DNA from: Euwallacea fornicatus
Lineage: Eukaryota; Arthropoda; Insecta; Coleoptera; Curculionidae
Assembly (NCBI RefSeq): GCF_040115645.1
Contig: NC_089574.1
Location: 124,001 to 188,000 of the forward strand
DNA length: 64,000 bases
Direction of reading: 5' to 3'
Both the position numbers and the translations under genes were made by a program. Positions 9,632 through 20,514 of this stretch are shown piece after piece. The notes under the pieces were generated by a model. That model ran no database searches. It saw only the letters and a program-made list of their open reading frames with translations, and was not told where the DNA came from. The stretch's first letter is position 1. Every line of letters starts with the position of its first letter.

Positions 9632-10578
9632 TAATTAAAAAGTAGCTGATCTAAACTTGAAGCTATAAGGATGGCTATTACATGTGTGGATCGTGTTATT
9701 ATTATTATAACTCCACGTGTAAATGGCCATATAAATATTTCATTGAAATTAGTATTTAAATGCAATGTAATTATTAAAATACGTAGTTATTGTTTAGGAT
9801 ATATATGATTTCGTGTGGTGCATCATTGCCGTGATTCGACCGATGAGCCGTATGCTCGCAAAAAAAGGGTGTAAAGGGTTTTGAAGGTTTGGAGGCCGTC
9901 GGATCGTTGTTATCATTCGCCCTATAACTCGTACCTTTATGTGTATACTTTCGTACCAATATCGTTTCTTAGGCAATTCAGTCGAGTGTTACAGCGGCGG
10001 TCACTACGAGGTTTCTAAATCGGAATTACTAAACACATGATCGGGTGTTCGTTTTTTCCAAATGATTTGCGTGTTACGTTATTAGTGTAATTGACATTTA
10101 TCGGCTGAACACGAGTGTTATGTAACTGTCATTTAGTGAGCGACAGTTTGAAAAATTCTTACACATCTGGTAAATCTTGAGGTTGGTCGCACTGTATATC
10201 ATTTCATTTCCCGTATTCTTACCAACTCAACTTATTGTCTTATTAAAGGGTTAGTAAAATACTTATCATTTTCTAGTATGGATTTGTCAAATCTGCTTTT
10301 TTGTTTCTTTTCAACTTTATTTACCGAATTAGCTTCCCATGTCTCAAATATGTAAAATTTTTGAAACTCAGACACAGTGTGTCCAAGATAAGTATGTCCA
10401 ACATGTCGATGAAATGGAAAAGTTCATTTATTTACTCCACGGGTAACCCTGTATACATGTCTTTCATGTATAAAATGCACAACCAAAAACCATGCTTGAC
10501 GTGTTCCAGCATTTTCATGAAAAATATTTCCTTAAATTTTTTACGAATCTATACGGGACTTTTGGCCCTCTATGTATA
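9632..10578. other. No gene recognised
   Basis: About 950 bp without a supported gene. ORFs of 60-100 codons occur here (for example 10301-10603) but lack motifs, and the last overlaps a transposon end. A CCCTGTATAC at 10449 and a CAGGGTGACCC at 10579 are terminal-repeat-like; only the second was used for a feature. Confidence 0.55.
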
Positions 10579-10879
10579 CAGGGTGACCCATGTCAAGCGG
10601 TGATTGAACACTACTCAAAAACGGTACGTTGTATGAAAATAAGTTTCAAGTAAAAGTTGTCCAGTAAAGAGGGGGACATGTCATTTAAATAGTGACTTAT
10701 AGCTAAAATATCAGTTGAAGGTCATTTTAAGGGCGATTTTTTTTCAAATAGCAACCTCGTATTTTTTTACAGGTCCTTGTTGACTTAAAAAAAAAAATTT
10801 TTTTTAAAATTAATACCATATTGTTACAATCTGTCACTATTATTTTGGGACATTTAGTAACTTGTTTATATAATTAAAA

Positions 10880-11140
10880 TTAAATACAATAGGTAGAGGG
10901 AGACTAACTGTTTAATCTCCTTGTTTATTTGTTGAATCTGTAACTCAATTCTAAAGGATTGAATCTTTTTAATCTGAGAGAGTAGTTGTTGGAGTCCACT
11001 AGGTTTATAGCCAGGTGATTTTGATGCCTATTAAGGCGTAGAATCTACTTTTTGGAGTGGTTTTCAATTTCTTCTCGTATTGTAGGTACCTTTAAATCAT
11101 TGTGTAGGGTCTCATTGCTCACGTACCATGGTGCTTTTGC
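10880..11140 (-). pseudogene. Jockey-like reverse transcriptase C-terminal fragment
   Basis: On the minus strand, from about 11140, it reads AKAPWYVSNETLHNDLKVP, then TIREEIENHS, and after a stop HQNHLAINLVDSN and LRLKRF. This matches, segment by segment, the C-terminus of the element at 23225-24166 (NAPWFVSNAAIHRDLN, NPLATNLLNDN, RRLKRA). One in-frame TAG is visible. It is a short 3' remnant; T/A tracts at 10785-10806 may mark the insertion's tail. Confidence 0.75.
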
Positions 11141-11312
11141 TAACATAAACTTTCAAAAAACGGATAACTTTTATTTGAACAAATTTTTCATTGGGCGTTT
11201 TGCTGCAGAGTTATCCTCGACTTTTGTCCAACTTTTGAGCTAGTCGACATTATTATGACATTTTTTTCTAGAAAAGTTTTGCATACTCTGTTTAAAACTC
11301 TTAACAATCTTT

Positions 11313-11940
11313 CTATCTGATGAAAAAAAATTTAATGGAATATAATGTGGTTAAATGTCCACCATAGATTGGCTTGGCGGCATGTATTCGGGAGATCCAA
11401 TTTTCGATGACTTTGTCATATAAATCTGACTGAATTTTCTCGATGGTGTTTGTAATGTTGATGTTAAGGATATCAATAGTTTGCGGCTTATTAGCATAGA
11501 CCTGCGATTTAAGATAGCGCTGAAAGAAGTCTAAAGGTGTTAAATCGCACAATCTCAGTGACTAGTTTGCATCGCTGCTTCAGAAGATATCAAATTCCTC
11601 AAATAGCTGGTGCTAAACGTCCATCGTGGCACGTCCTGTTGGAACCACACGTCGTTGGTGTCCATATCATCCAGTTTAAATCACAAGAAGTTTCTCATCG
11701 TTGATTTTCAACGCTCGGCGTTGACAATTACAAGCTACTTTTGAAAGGTATACCGACCGACGGTTCCGCTAGACCAAAACTGGCACCAAAACTGGTACCA
11801 AACACTCCCCCTGTTTGTTTGTTATTTGTTACTGGTGTATCTCTTGGTGATTAACATCGTATCAAATCCGACAGTTTTGTTTGTTCACAGATCCATTAAT
11901 CCGAAAATGTTCCTCGTCGTTAGAGCTGTTTTTATTTTTA
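11313..11940 (-). pseudogene. Decayed mariner-type transposase, C-terminal half
   Basis: On the minus strand, segments in different frames give EEHFRINGSVNKQNCRI (first catalytic region of the family), VWFQQDVPRW (second Asp region) and, in the open frame from 11552, CDLTPLDFFQRYLKSQVY, then ANKPQTIDILNINITNTIE, YDKVIENWISRI and YGGHL near the end. The order and spacing match DUF4817-type transposases. Stops and frameshifts occur between all segments. Confidence 0.75.
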
Positions 11941-12519
11941 GCGAAATTTGTCGATTGAAACATCCATTTTGAAAATAAAATTTTATGATTAGCATCCGCT
12001 TTTCAACCATATAATCCATGGTGAATTGCTACTGAACAATGTACAAGAAATTTAACGGATGTTGCGATAGCAATATGGCCGCTATAACGTAACAAATTTG
12101 GAGCGTCCCTATTGAAAGTCCATTTCTAATACCTTAATTTTAAAAACGGTAATAACGTAGCCTAGAACTTTAAGGCTGATCCCAGAATAGGTGGACAAGT
12201 CTACTTCAGAAGCACATTTTGAAACAATTTGATATAATGGTTGCGGATATTAACGAAGACTATTATATTTACTTAAATAACTATGATAATAGTTGGTCTG
12301 ACGCATAGTGTTGTTCTAGGTTTTGAATGATATGCTAGAATGATAGTAGCTTTAAAGAAGGCAGATCAGTAGGTGGTAAGTGGGGTAAAATGGTTTCGCG
12401 AGGAACTTTCCGAAATATTAGAATGGCCCGAGAATTGTTTGACATTCTGTATACGTGCAATCGGATCGTGTGTTCTGCAAAATCAGCAACACAGACTTAG
12501 AAACGAGAAGGCATATTTA

Positions 12520-12728
12520 AAGCGCTTTTACGCAGGCGGTGAACCACAATTGTGAGCCACGCTTTCGTGGGATACGAAAGTATCAATTTATCACGGCTGA
12601 GACAAAAAACATCTAACACGTTTGATACCTGAATTCACGATTCTGCTTTCACGAATGTACTGCTCCCAAGGGGTACCCTACGAAAGAGTGGTTCACAATT
12701 GCGGTTCACTACCCGTGTAAACGCGCTT
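12520..12728. mobile_element. 209-bp MITE with 58-bp inverted arms and TTA duplication
   Basis: The left arm 12520-12577 and right arm about 12671-12728 are imperfect inverted repeats sharing AAGCGC, TTTAC, GTGAACC, CAATTGTGA, CCAC and CTTTCGT blocks in order. The element is bounded by TTA at 12517-12519 and 12729-12731. A 3-bp TTA duplication is characteristic of PIF/Harbinger-type insertions, so this is probably a non-autonomous relative. No coding capacity. Confidence 0.75.
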
Positions 12729-12731
12729 TTA

Positions 12732-13577
12732 GTTCAAAGTGTCCCTCATGACTTCAATTCCATAAATGGCCTGACATTTGATATTCCATTGTTTCAATTG
12801 TAGGGTGTTATGTTTCATCCCTTAATCTGTAATTACATTATAATTTGTGACGCTTATTATCTAATCAAGAGGCACCCCCATCAATACCGTTCCGAACAAG
12901 ATAACGTCCAATCTAAGCCAGACAGAGACATCCACTAAGAATTCTTTAACACACATTCAGTTGACCGAAAAGTATAAATTGGGAAGTTTGTATTCTGAAC
13001 AGGTCAGAATTCCTGGAGCTCCATGTCCGGCCTAAGGGCCTAAGGACCACTTGATGATGATATGTTGGAATGGCCGCCGTCGCAACACCCCAAAATCCGC
13101 AAAGCTACTCAAGTGCATGTTTTACGACTTAGGGTGAAGGTACATTAGTCACTAAATTGTACTTGTCCGGAGCTCGTTTCTTGTTTTGTCAGATCTGCTA
13201 AATGGTTTCGACGGATAGTTTATGGGGGTGGAAGTTTTGCGATACTGCACGTTTATTTGAGAGCAGCCCTGGTTTGTTTTTCGCTCTGTTCGGAATGTAA
13301 TCTATTCCAACCGACAGCTAATAAAATCTCGGAACGGTATTGAAAACATTTGCCCGCTTTCGGAAGTCCAAGTACAAACAACACCTTTTCATTGGCCGAA
13401 ATATAGTTTGAGTCTGACGAAATTTACGATCCGGAAAGTAAACGTAAATCCCATTTAAAACAAATCTACATTCGGTCTCGCTTCCTTGATCGAAAACAAA
13501 TTTATCATCGTAAAAGCAAAAACTGTGGAAGGGTTGTTATTTAGCTTATTTTTGTTCAATTCTTTTGTCTATGCCGG
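12732..13577. other. No gene recognised
   Basis: No open frame with motifs, no terminal repeats and no RNA gene recognised in this stretch. Confidence 0.55.
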
Positions 13578-13924
13578 AATTTTATTCTGAGAAGATTGAG
13601 GCCTATTATGTCTCATTCCAGCTTTACGTTCAATTCACTCGAGCACCCCAAAGACCGGTTTCACGGGTCACTTGGCTTCATCTCAAGTAAAGGAAACGTC
13701 AGAAACCGGCAATATCAACAACAAGTAACTTGGCCTTGCAGGAAAATATCCTGACCGTGCCATCTGCCGTGTCCTTTTCGCTGTATATCTACCAAATCTT
13801 CGAGTGACTGAACTGACTAAATCTAATAGGGTCGAAACCGGTCTTTGGGGTGCTCGAGACAATTAAACGCAGAGTTGGAATAAAGCTTAAGGCCGCAATA
13901 GACCTTAACCATCTCAAATTTTTC
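13578..13924. repeat. Foldback repeat family F, copy 1
   Basis: Two inverted arms of about 85-90 bp (13578-13662 and 13834-13924) surround a 170-bp centre. The inner 25 bp of the arms are perfectly complementary (13638-13662 against 13834-13858). The centre carries a block at 13737-13774 (TGCAGGAAAATATCCT, then GCCATCTGCCGTGTCC). Arms or centre recur at 46387-46673, 53416-53456 and 63790-63950. No coding potential, no obvious terminal duplication. Confidence 0.75.
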
Positions 13925-14875
13925 CTACAACTATTTACATTCATCTGCTTGTTTGCTGCGTTAGTTTTGCTGTTTACTCTTGAAGGTTTCGTCGACACTC
14001 AACGGAACGGGCGCTATAGTTGGCGCAGGTAGAATATTTTCCGGTAGAAATTGTTCTACCCTCTATTAGTGCCATAGTCTAGGTTCTGTGTTGCAAGATG
14101 TTGATTCCACTGCATAAATAAATTTCATGATACTCACTGCAGAAAACAGACAATTTTATTCATTAGCGCATGCGTAATGTGACCATGGAGAATTATATGA
14201 AAATTAAGATACAACACTTTTATTCAACTTCTCAATGGTACAAGAGCAAGACAACACTAGGCATCAACTATCGGTTTCTGAGGACGAATCGGCGTGACTT
14301 CTGTAAGGAATCTGACTCTTTCAAGGGGTTGCAAGTTACTTATATGCTACTGCTTGTCATTAAGGGTAGTTTGTAGATTAAGTCGAAACTTAGAACTTTA
14401 CCCCAGTAAATTACATTAGAATGAATTTACCGTACTGAACAAAGAGATAGTGTCTAAATGTAGCAAATAGCTTAATTGTTCTGTGATGTGTCTAAATGTT
14501 CAAAAGAAATATACAAGATAATACGGGAGGTACATTACACACGTTTCATTGAAAATACAGAAAACTAGCCCCAATTGGGAGCTATTTCCTATCAAACCAC
14601 ATCAACATCAAAAAGTCTTAAATACAGTGTTAGCGAAGATTATAGAAACAATTTATGTCGCAAAGTTCTTTTGCTACAACTCTCACATAATTCGAATTCA
14701 TCCATTTATAATACATAAGTTACTGCCAGTGTTACGGAACTTTCTAAATCGAATTCGAAAGTTCCTCTATAACACATATTACTAATTTAAAAAAAAATAA
14801 AAAAAACCCTTGGTCAAAATTAAGGAAATATTTTAATTAATCCATTATAACGTTACGAAAATAAACTTACAAAAA
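13925..14875. other. No gene recognised
   Basis: AT-rich sequence with short motif-free frames. A small hairpin near 14735-14765 (GGAACTTTC against GAAAGTTCC) is the only visible structure. Confidence 0.5.
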
Positions 14876-15056
14876 CTACTTTGAATATTTGTATTTTGTA
14901 TGATAGCCCTTTGCTCGAACTACTGCAGCATATTTTTTGGGCATGGAGTGAATTAAATTATTAATAACAGATTTGTCAAATGAAGACCAAACATTACACA
15001 TGTGTGTAAAGAATTCTTCTAAATTTTTACATTTTCTTTTTACAATTTCCCATATA

Positions 15057-16512
15057 CAGGGTGTCCCAAATAAAGTGAGTTCCATGGGGATCATAGAAGC
15101 GGTAAGAGATACAAGGTGACTCAAATTAGAAAAAAGAAGCGCATTTTTGTGCCCATTCAGAAAATGTTCTAAATTTAAAAATATGCACAGCGGTTGTCAA
15201 AATATGAGCAAAAAACTGAAAACTGCGATTTTCGAAAATCATAAATTATGAGTACACTGTTTGAGTAAATTGTACCAAATTTGGCAGTTCTTTATTATCG
15301 ACAACTGCCAATTGAATGGCGTTTTCAGAATTTTTCCAGGCTTTCTAGATTTCGAGAAATTATGTTCAACTTTGTTATTTCTTATGGCGCCATATTGGAT
15401 TTTGGTGCCGTCGAATAGACAATAAAAAAAAGTTTTTTTAACCATGTATCACAAAGGTGCCCTTGGACCTACCAAAGTAAAAAAAATAAATAAAAACATT
15501 TTTCACCTTAGTAGGCTTAGAAACAAGTACTTTAGTGTTGCTAATCAAAGAGCAGTAAAGTACGACGTATTTTGTTTAATGGGATAATAAAAACTTAATA
15601 CGTTTTTTTTAGTATTAACGTAATTACAATTCCATAGGTTTTATCAAAAATAACAAAGAAACACAACGAAGGAACTGGTACCTTTACTCACTTAGTAGGA
15701 ATTACTAATCCTAATAAAAAAATCTTAATACTAATCCCCTATAAAAACTGTACAAATATTTCTCCATTATAATTAACACAAACTCTATAGCGCTTAACAA
15801 CAGATATACAAGCACTTTTTACCATATCTGGAGGTATTTCTTGAATAGTTCGCACAACTGCAGCCTCCAACTCTGATACTGTATCGTAGGATCTGCAGTT
15901 AACTTTATTTTTTACATATCCCCAAACAAAAAAATCGAGAGGTGTTAAGTCTGGTGAGCGTGCTGGCTAACTGATAGGGTCTCGATTTCCAACCAAATTA
16001 TTTCCATACGTATCATTTAGATATTGCCTAATACTAAAGTACTTGTTCCTAAGCCTACTAAGGTGAAAAATGTTTTTATTTATTTTTTTTACTTTGGTAG
16101 GTCCAAGGGCACCTTTGTGATACATGGTTAAAAAAACTTTTTTTTATTGTCTATTCGACGGCACCAAAATCCAATATGGCGCCATAAGAAATAACAAAGT
16201 TGAACATAATTTCTCGAAATCTAGAAAGCCTGGAAAAATTCTGAAAACGCCATTCAATTGGCAGTTGTCGATAATAAAGAACTGCCAAATTTGGTACAAT
16301 TTACTCAAACAGTGTACTCATAATTTATGATTTTCGAAAATCGCAGTTTTCAGTTTTTTGCTCATATTTTGACAACTCCTGTGCATATTTTTAAATTTAG
16401 AACATTTTCTGAATGGGCACAAAAATGCGCTTCTTTTTTCTAATTTGAGTCACCTTGTATCTCTTACCGCTTCCATAATCCCCATGAAACTCACTTTATT
16501 TGGGACACCCTG
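15057..16512 (-). mobile_element. Long-TIR (about 480 bp) CAGGGTGTCCC transposon
   Basis: A 1456-bp element whose first and last 480 bp are inverted copies (15057-15545 and about 16030-16512), both starting CAGGGTGTCCCAAATAAAGT or a close variant. TA lies at 15055-15056 and 16513-16514. The middle holds a transposase C-terminal remnant. It is closely related to 22805-25257. The arms include a stretch that reads open on both copies (15239-15445 minus, 16124-16330 plus), which is a palindrome artefact rather than two genes. Confidence 0.92.
15739..15970 (-). pseudogene. Transposase C-terminal remnant within the long-TIR element
   Basis: On the minus strand it reads SPDLTPLDFFVWGYVKNKV, then NCRSYDTVSELEAAVVRT, IQEIPPDMVKSACISVVKR and YRVCVNYNGEIFVQFL, ending in TAG at 15739-15741. 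This is the third acidic region and C-terminal tail of a DUF4817-type mariner-like transposase. The N-terminal two thirds were lost; the sister element at 22805 keeps the complementary N-terminal part. Confidence 0.85.
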
Positions 16513-17340
16513 TATACTCGATGGGGTTTAAATCGACAGATTGCGATGGCCATTGAAATGCTTGCACTTTTTCACTTAAAAGGAACTCTTTTACTAATTT
16601 GGATGTATGTTTCGGGCCGTCATCATTCTGAAATTTGTGCTTTAATGGCATTACTTCTTCAGAATATGGCACCATTTTAGTTCTAAGAATGTCGCAATGC
16701 GTACATTGGTACATTTTTCCCTGAATTCTACGTAACGGACCCATTGCGATACTAAAAAAGCACCCCAACATTATCACTAATCCATGGCCATTTTTCACTG
16801 TCAGCAAAACATATTTTTTTATTAAGTTTGTCATTAACAGATCTCCGTACATACATTATTCCATTACTACCAAATAAGTTAGTTTTAGTTCTATCACCGA
16901 AAATTGTCTGTTTCCATTGATCAGTGGCCCAATTCAAGCGGGCAGGAGCGAATTCAAAACGCGCCTCAATATCTTTCTTTGACGATTAGAGTTTACATGT
17001 CGGACGACGACTGAAAATATTATTTTTAACAAATTTTTTCCCACTTGTTCTGGCACTGACTTTTAAATGATTGTTGTACACTATCGCATTCCTGATCTGA
17101 ACGGAAGAAAAAAATTAGTTTTGTTTAGAAATGTTAACAATTTGTCAGTTAATCTTTCTAATTGTTAACCTTGGTCTTTTTGCATTTTTTTAATTGGTAC
17201 TAAGGACCTAAAAACATTTACAACGTTTTATTATTTTTGAAACAATACAGCGATTAATTTGTAAATTTCTAGCAATGTTAATTTGTTTTTTTTTTACTAG
17301 TCTAAAGGCTCATATTTCTAAGATCTGCTGAATAAGTTTT

Positions 17341-19493
17341 TCCACGCACTATTTTTTTAAAGTAATAAATACTTAGATATTAATGCAAAACTGAAGGGAG
17401 AGATTCAAATTTAACGGTAGAATAAAGTTTTGTTTATAAGATTTCTGTGTTTTTGCCTAATGATTTTTACGGTTTAAATTTTTAAGAGCCCATAATGCTT
17501 ATATGTATAAACAAATATGTGATTTGATTTGAAGGAAATATTACAATTTAGCACTGTCCTGGATTCCGAAACACTAAAGAGAGTTTACGCCATGTTTCTT
17601 TTGTTTGCATAATTTTGGCCGATTCTGTGTGTAATTCACTTAAAATCTATCAGACCGACTCTTACTCCTTTAGTCCCAGTTTGAAATGAATTTTCCATTC
17701 TGAGAAACGAACTTCGACCATTCCTTAACGGCGTCATCTTGAATGAGCACCATCATCGTCTTCACCACGTGTCGGCTTGTTCAGTCGATAAATCGAAACT
17801 CTCCCCTATCCTTTCTTATTGAAGATGGCGCGGACGAGTGACCGTAAAATATGACTCCCCTGACCTTATCCTACCAAAGAAGCAGGTCACTCTCTCCCAG
17901 GAGTATTTCTATCTATTCCGTTATTCATTGCTCCAGCCTAACGTAATTGAAATGAAATACTATAAAACAAAAGTAGCAGTTGAATTGGTATTTCGAGGTA
18001 ATAAAAAAGTTCATGTTGTTCAAAACGAAATTTCGGAGAAACGGTTTAAATTGACAAAATTACTTCCAAAAAGTCTCTGATGCGGTGACTGCAATGAGTT
18101 TTTGTACATGACAATAACCATTCCGTGCCTTAGCATGCAAGACATTTCCGAATGGAAACTCCTTAAAAATGGCCAAATGGTTTCCAGCAATCGAAGCTGG
18201 AACGAAATCCAGCGCGCACACATACACACACAAACCAATATCCAGAAAATATTTATAAAAGTCGATTTGGCTAAAATGGCTTCATTCCGTTTAAGAAGAG
18301 CACCGCGTGCATTTCTATGGTTATTTAGGGTCGTCTACGGGGAATATCCCGCCAGATGCGATTCGGCTTCAATATTTAATTAAAGCGGAATATTGGACAC
18401 CGGAATATCAACATTTAAATAAAAGCCCCGGTTTCGTCTGGACACGTAACGATCTGCTTCGGATTTTATATTAAACTGTTATTATTGGTTTTCTAAGTCC
18501 AGGAATATCCTTTTATTAAAACCAGTTTTAAAACTAGGGACCCAGCCTACTGAATATTCATAAGGCATGAAGCATTCGGTAGATTTAAATGAACTTTTAG
18601 TTCAAATAGGATATGGCCTAATAGTATTTCTCCATGAGGTGAAGGAAATGAAATTCTCATGTTAAGGCAAAACAGGTTCAGGTAATAATTGCAGCAACTC
18701 CAAGTCTTAAATAGCGCTTCGAATATCGATACCTTTTTGCTGGATGTTTATAAAATGGTGTGGCTGGATAAAGAGCTTCCAAGTGACTGCTTATTGAGAT
18801 ATACACGTCCGCCCAAATTCGGTCCTCACAGTCGAGGCTTAAAAAAGATTAAAAATCCAATAAAGCGCAAATTATTAACGCGCGAGCCAGAATTCTATCC
18901 AAATTCCCGATGATTTACGTCGGTGCGGCTCGCGATGTGGATTATTATTATATACCGGGGTATCGAAGAGACAGAGGAGAGCTTTAATCGGTATATCCCA
19001 TTTTAGCCAGCCGCCATAAATTCGGTTTAATATCGCAGCGTCCTGGCACCAATAAAAGCGTAGAGGACTTAGCTTGCCGTTGCTGACTTTCACGTCTAAA
19101 TCGGTGACCAAGTACCGACAACAACAGCCCTATTAATTCTCAGCGATGTAACGGTCAGTTTAAAGGATTAGCTGCGACAAACCTGTGTGCAATTAAGGGA
19201 AGTCAGCAACTGGACTGCTGGAATTGTATCTGAGTCGAGTCGTTGAGCTGCCTCGAACCAGGCGTTCTTTGCACGACTTTGGAGGTCCGTTGAACCCCTT
19301 TTGGAAGAATAAGAACTCAGGTGAGGTTCTACCGGAAGAATCAGTTATTAGAGTCGTAAAGGGAGTGGCAATAAGAACGCACGATTTAAATTGCATTTTG
19401 GCTGTAATCTTTTAATGAGTGAACACGCGTGCTGGGTTGAAAGGAGATAGATGGGTGTTAGTAAATCTGGGGCGATATACGGTGTAATCTTAC
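17341..19493. other. No gene recognised
   Basis: About 2.1 kb without supportable features. Open frames of 60-93 codons (for example 17838-18080, 18102-18383, 18689-18913) have no recognisable motif, no splice context I can defend and no repeat partner in the window. Confidence 0.5.
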
Positions 19494-20514
19494 TATCAAA
19501 ATGGTGACGAGTCGGTTGCAACAATTCGTAAAGTGCGTCCAATTTTCGGCAGGACTAGCGTTCTTACTTCATCAATTGTAGAAGAAAAATCATCGATGAA
19601 TTCGAAAGTACGAATTCAGTTATTGATGGGAGTGAAACAAAACGTCCTCGTAGCGGTCGTTCAGAAGAAAATGTCACTGCAGTTCGCCAGAGTGTGGGCG
19701 AGAATCCAGGGGCCTCGAATCGTCGTCGTGCACAGAAATTGAACATTTCACAGTCACTCTTTATCATATTCTCACGAAATATTTACATTTCCATATTTAC
19801 AAAATCCAACTGAGTCAACAACTTTTGCCTATAGACCATGCACAGTGAAGAGAGTTCTCCTATTGGATCATTGAACAGCAAGAAATGAACGCCGATTTTG
19901 CCTACAAAATAATCTTTAGCGACGAAAATCATTGTTACCTCGATGGCTTCGTGAATAAGCAAAATTGCTCGTTTGGGGTTCAGAACATCTAGGAATGATT
20001 GATGAGAAACATATGCGTTCCAGTACTGTTTGGTGTGCATTTGGATCTTGAGGAATCATCGAACCATGGTTCTTTGGAAACGAGTTAGATAATGCAGGAA
20101 CGATAAATGGCGACCGTCATCGCGACACGATAACCCTGTGGTTTGTGTCTCAATGGCAAGATATAGCTCTTTGGGACGTGTGGTTTCAGCAGGACGGTAC
20201 CACGTGTCATACCGCCCGTCAAACATTGATGTTCCTGCACGGGAGTTTTTCTGGTCGGGTCATCTCCCGTCATAGTGACAAGAATTGGTCATCATGATCA
20301 TGTGACCTAACACCTTTTACCTTTTTTCTCTGGGGATTTGAAATCTCCTGTTTATGTCAACAAACCTAAGACCATCCAGGCTGTAACGGTTGAAATTGGA
20401 TGCTTTATCAAGCAAATGCCGACACATTTCTGCAAAATAGTTGTTCAAAATTTCCTCAAAAGCTATTTATCAGATATGTTACTTCATATTTAATTCCCAA
20501 ATATTTACTCCCTG
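19494..20514 (+). pseudogene. Decayed DUF4817-type mariner transposase
   Basis: In shifting frames on the plus strand: NGDESVATIRKVRPIFGR with SSIVEEIIDEFES (N-terminal DUF4817-like fold), ETKRPRSGRSEENVTAVRQ, GASNRRRAQKLNISQSLF (second helix-turn-helix), FSDENHCYLDGFVNKQNC (first catalytic Asp), WFQQDGTTCHTARQTLMFL (second) and CDLTPFTFFLWGF (third-residue region, with a Thr where Leu-Asp is usual), then a degenerate tail. The end CCCTG at 20510-20514 followed by TA fits the family's terminal repeat; the left end was not found. Many stops and frameshifts: long dead. Confidence 0.8.

Larger units (their letters stand above)
10579..12000 (-). mobile_element. Decayed mariner-type (DUF4817 family) transposon, interrupted
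   Basis: A CAGGGTGACCC end at 10579, after TA (10577-10578), is followed by non-coding sequence, then a retrotransposon fragment (about 10880-11140), then a minus-strand transposase remnant (11313-11940). The opposite terminal repeat was not found, so the right boundary is approximate. Confidence 0.5.
14876..17340 (-). pseudogene. Tc1-like transposase split by a long-TIR transposon
   Basis: On the minus strand: a helix-turn-helix near 17300-17220 (KKKQINIARNLQINRCIV), a linker with SRRPTC, first catalytic segment TIFGDRTKTNLFGSNGIMY (16937-16752 frame), then after a frameshift VKNGHGLVIMLGC, second segment FQNDDGPKHTSKLVKEFL and SVDLNPIEY. There the frame is cut by the element at 15057-16512. 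It resumes at 15054-14876 with IWEIVKRKCKNLEEFF, then LIHSMPKKYAAVVRAKGY and a stop at 14876. The two halves rejoin exactly at PIEY|IWE through a duplicated TA. Stops and at least one frameshift were present apart from the insertion. Confidence 0.85.

Noticed and set aside
14735..14765. Hairpin GGAACTTTC...GAAAGTTCC
   Set aside because: Nine paired bases with a small loop in AT-rich DNA; no following T-run or conserved context.
15239..16330. Identical 68-residue frames on opposite strands (15239-15445 and 16124-16330), with a near-copy at 22986-23192
   Set aside because: They lie in the inverted arms of long-TIR transposons, so the repetition is structural and not a protein family; no motifs.
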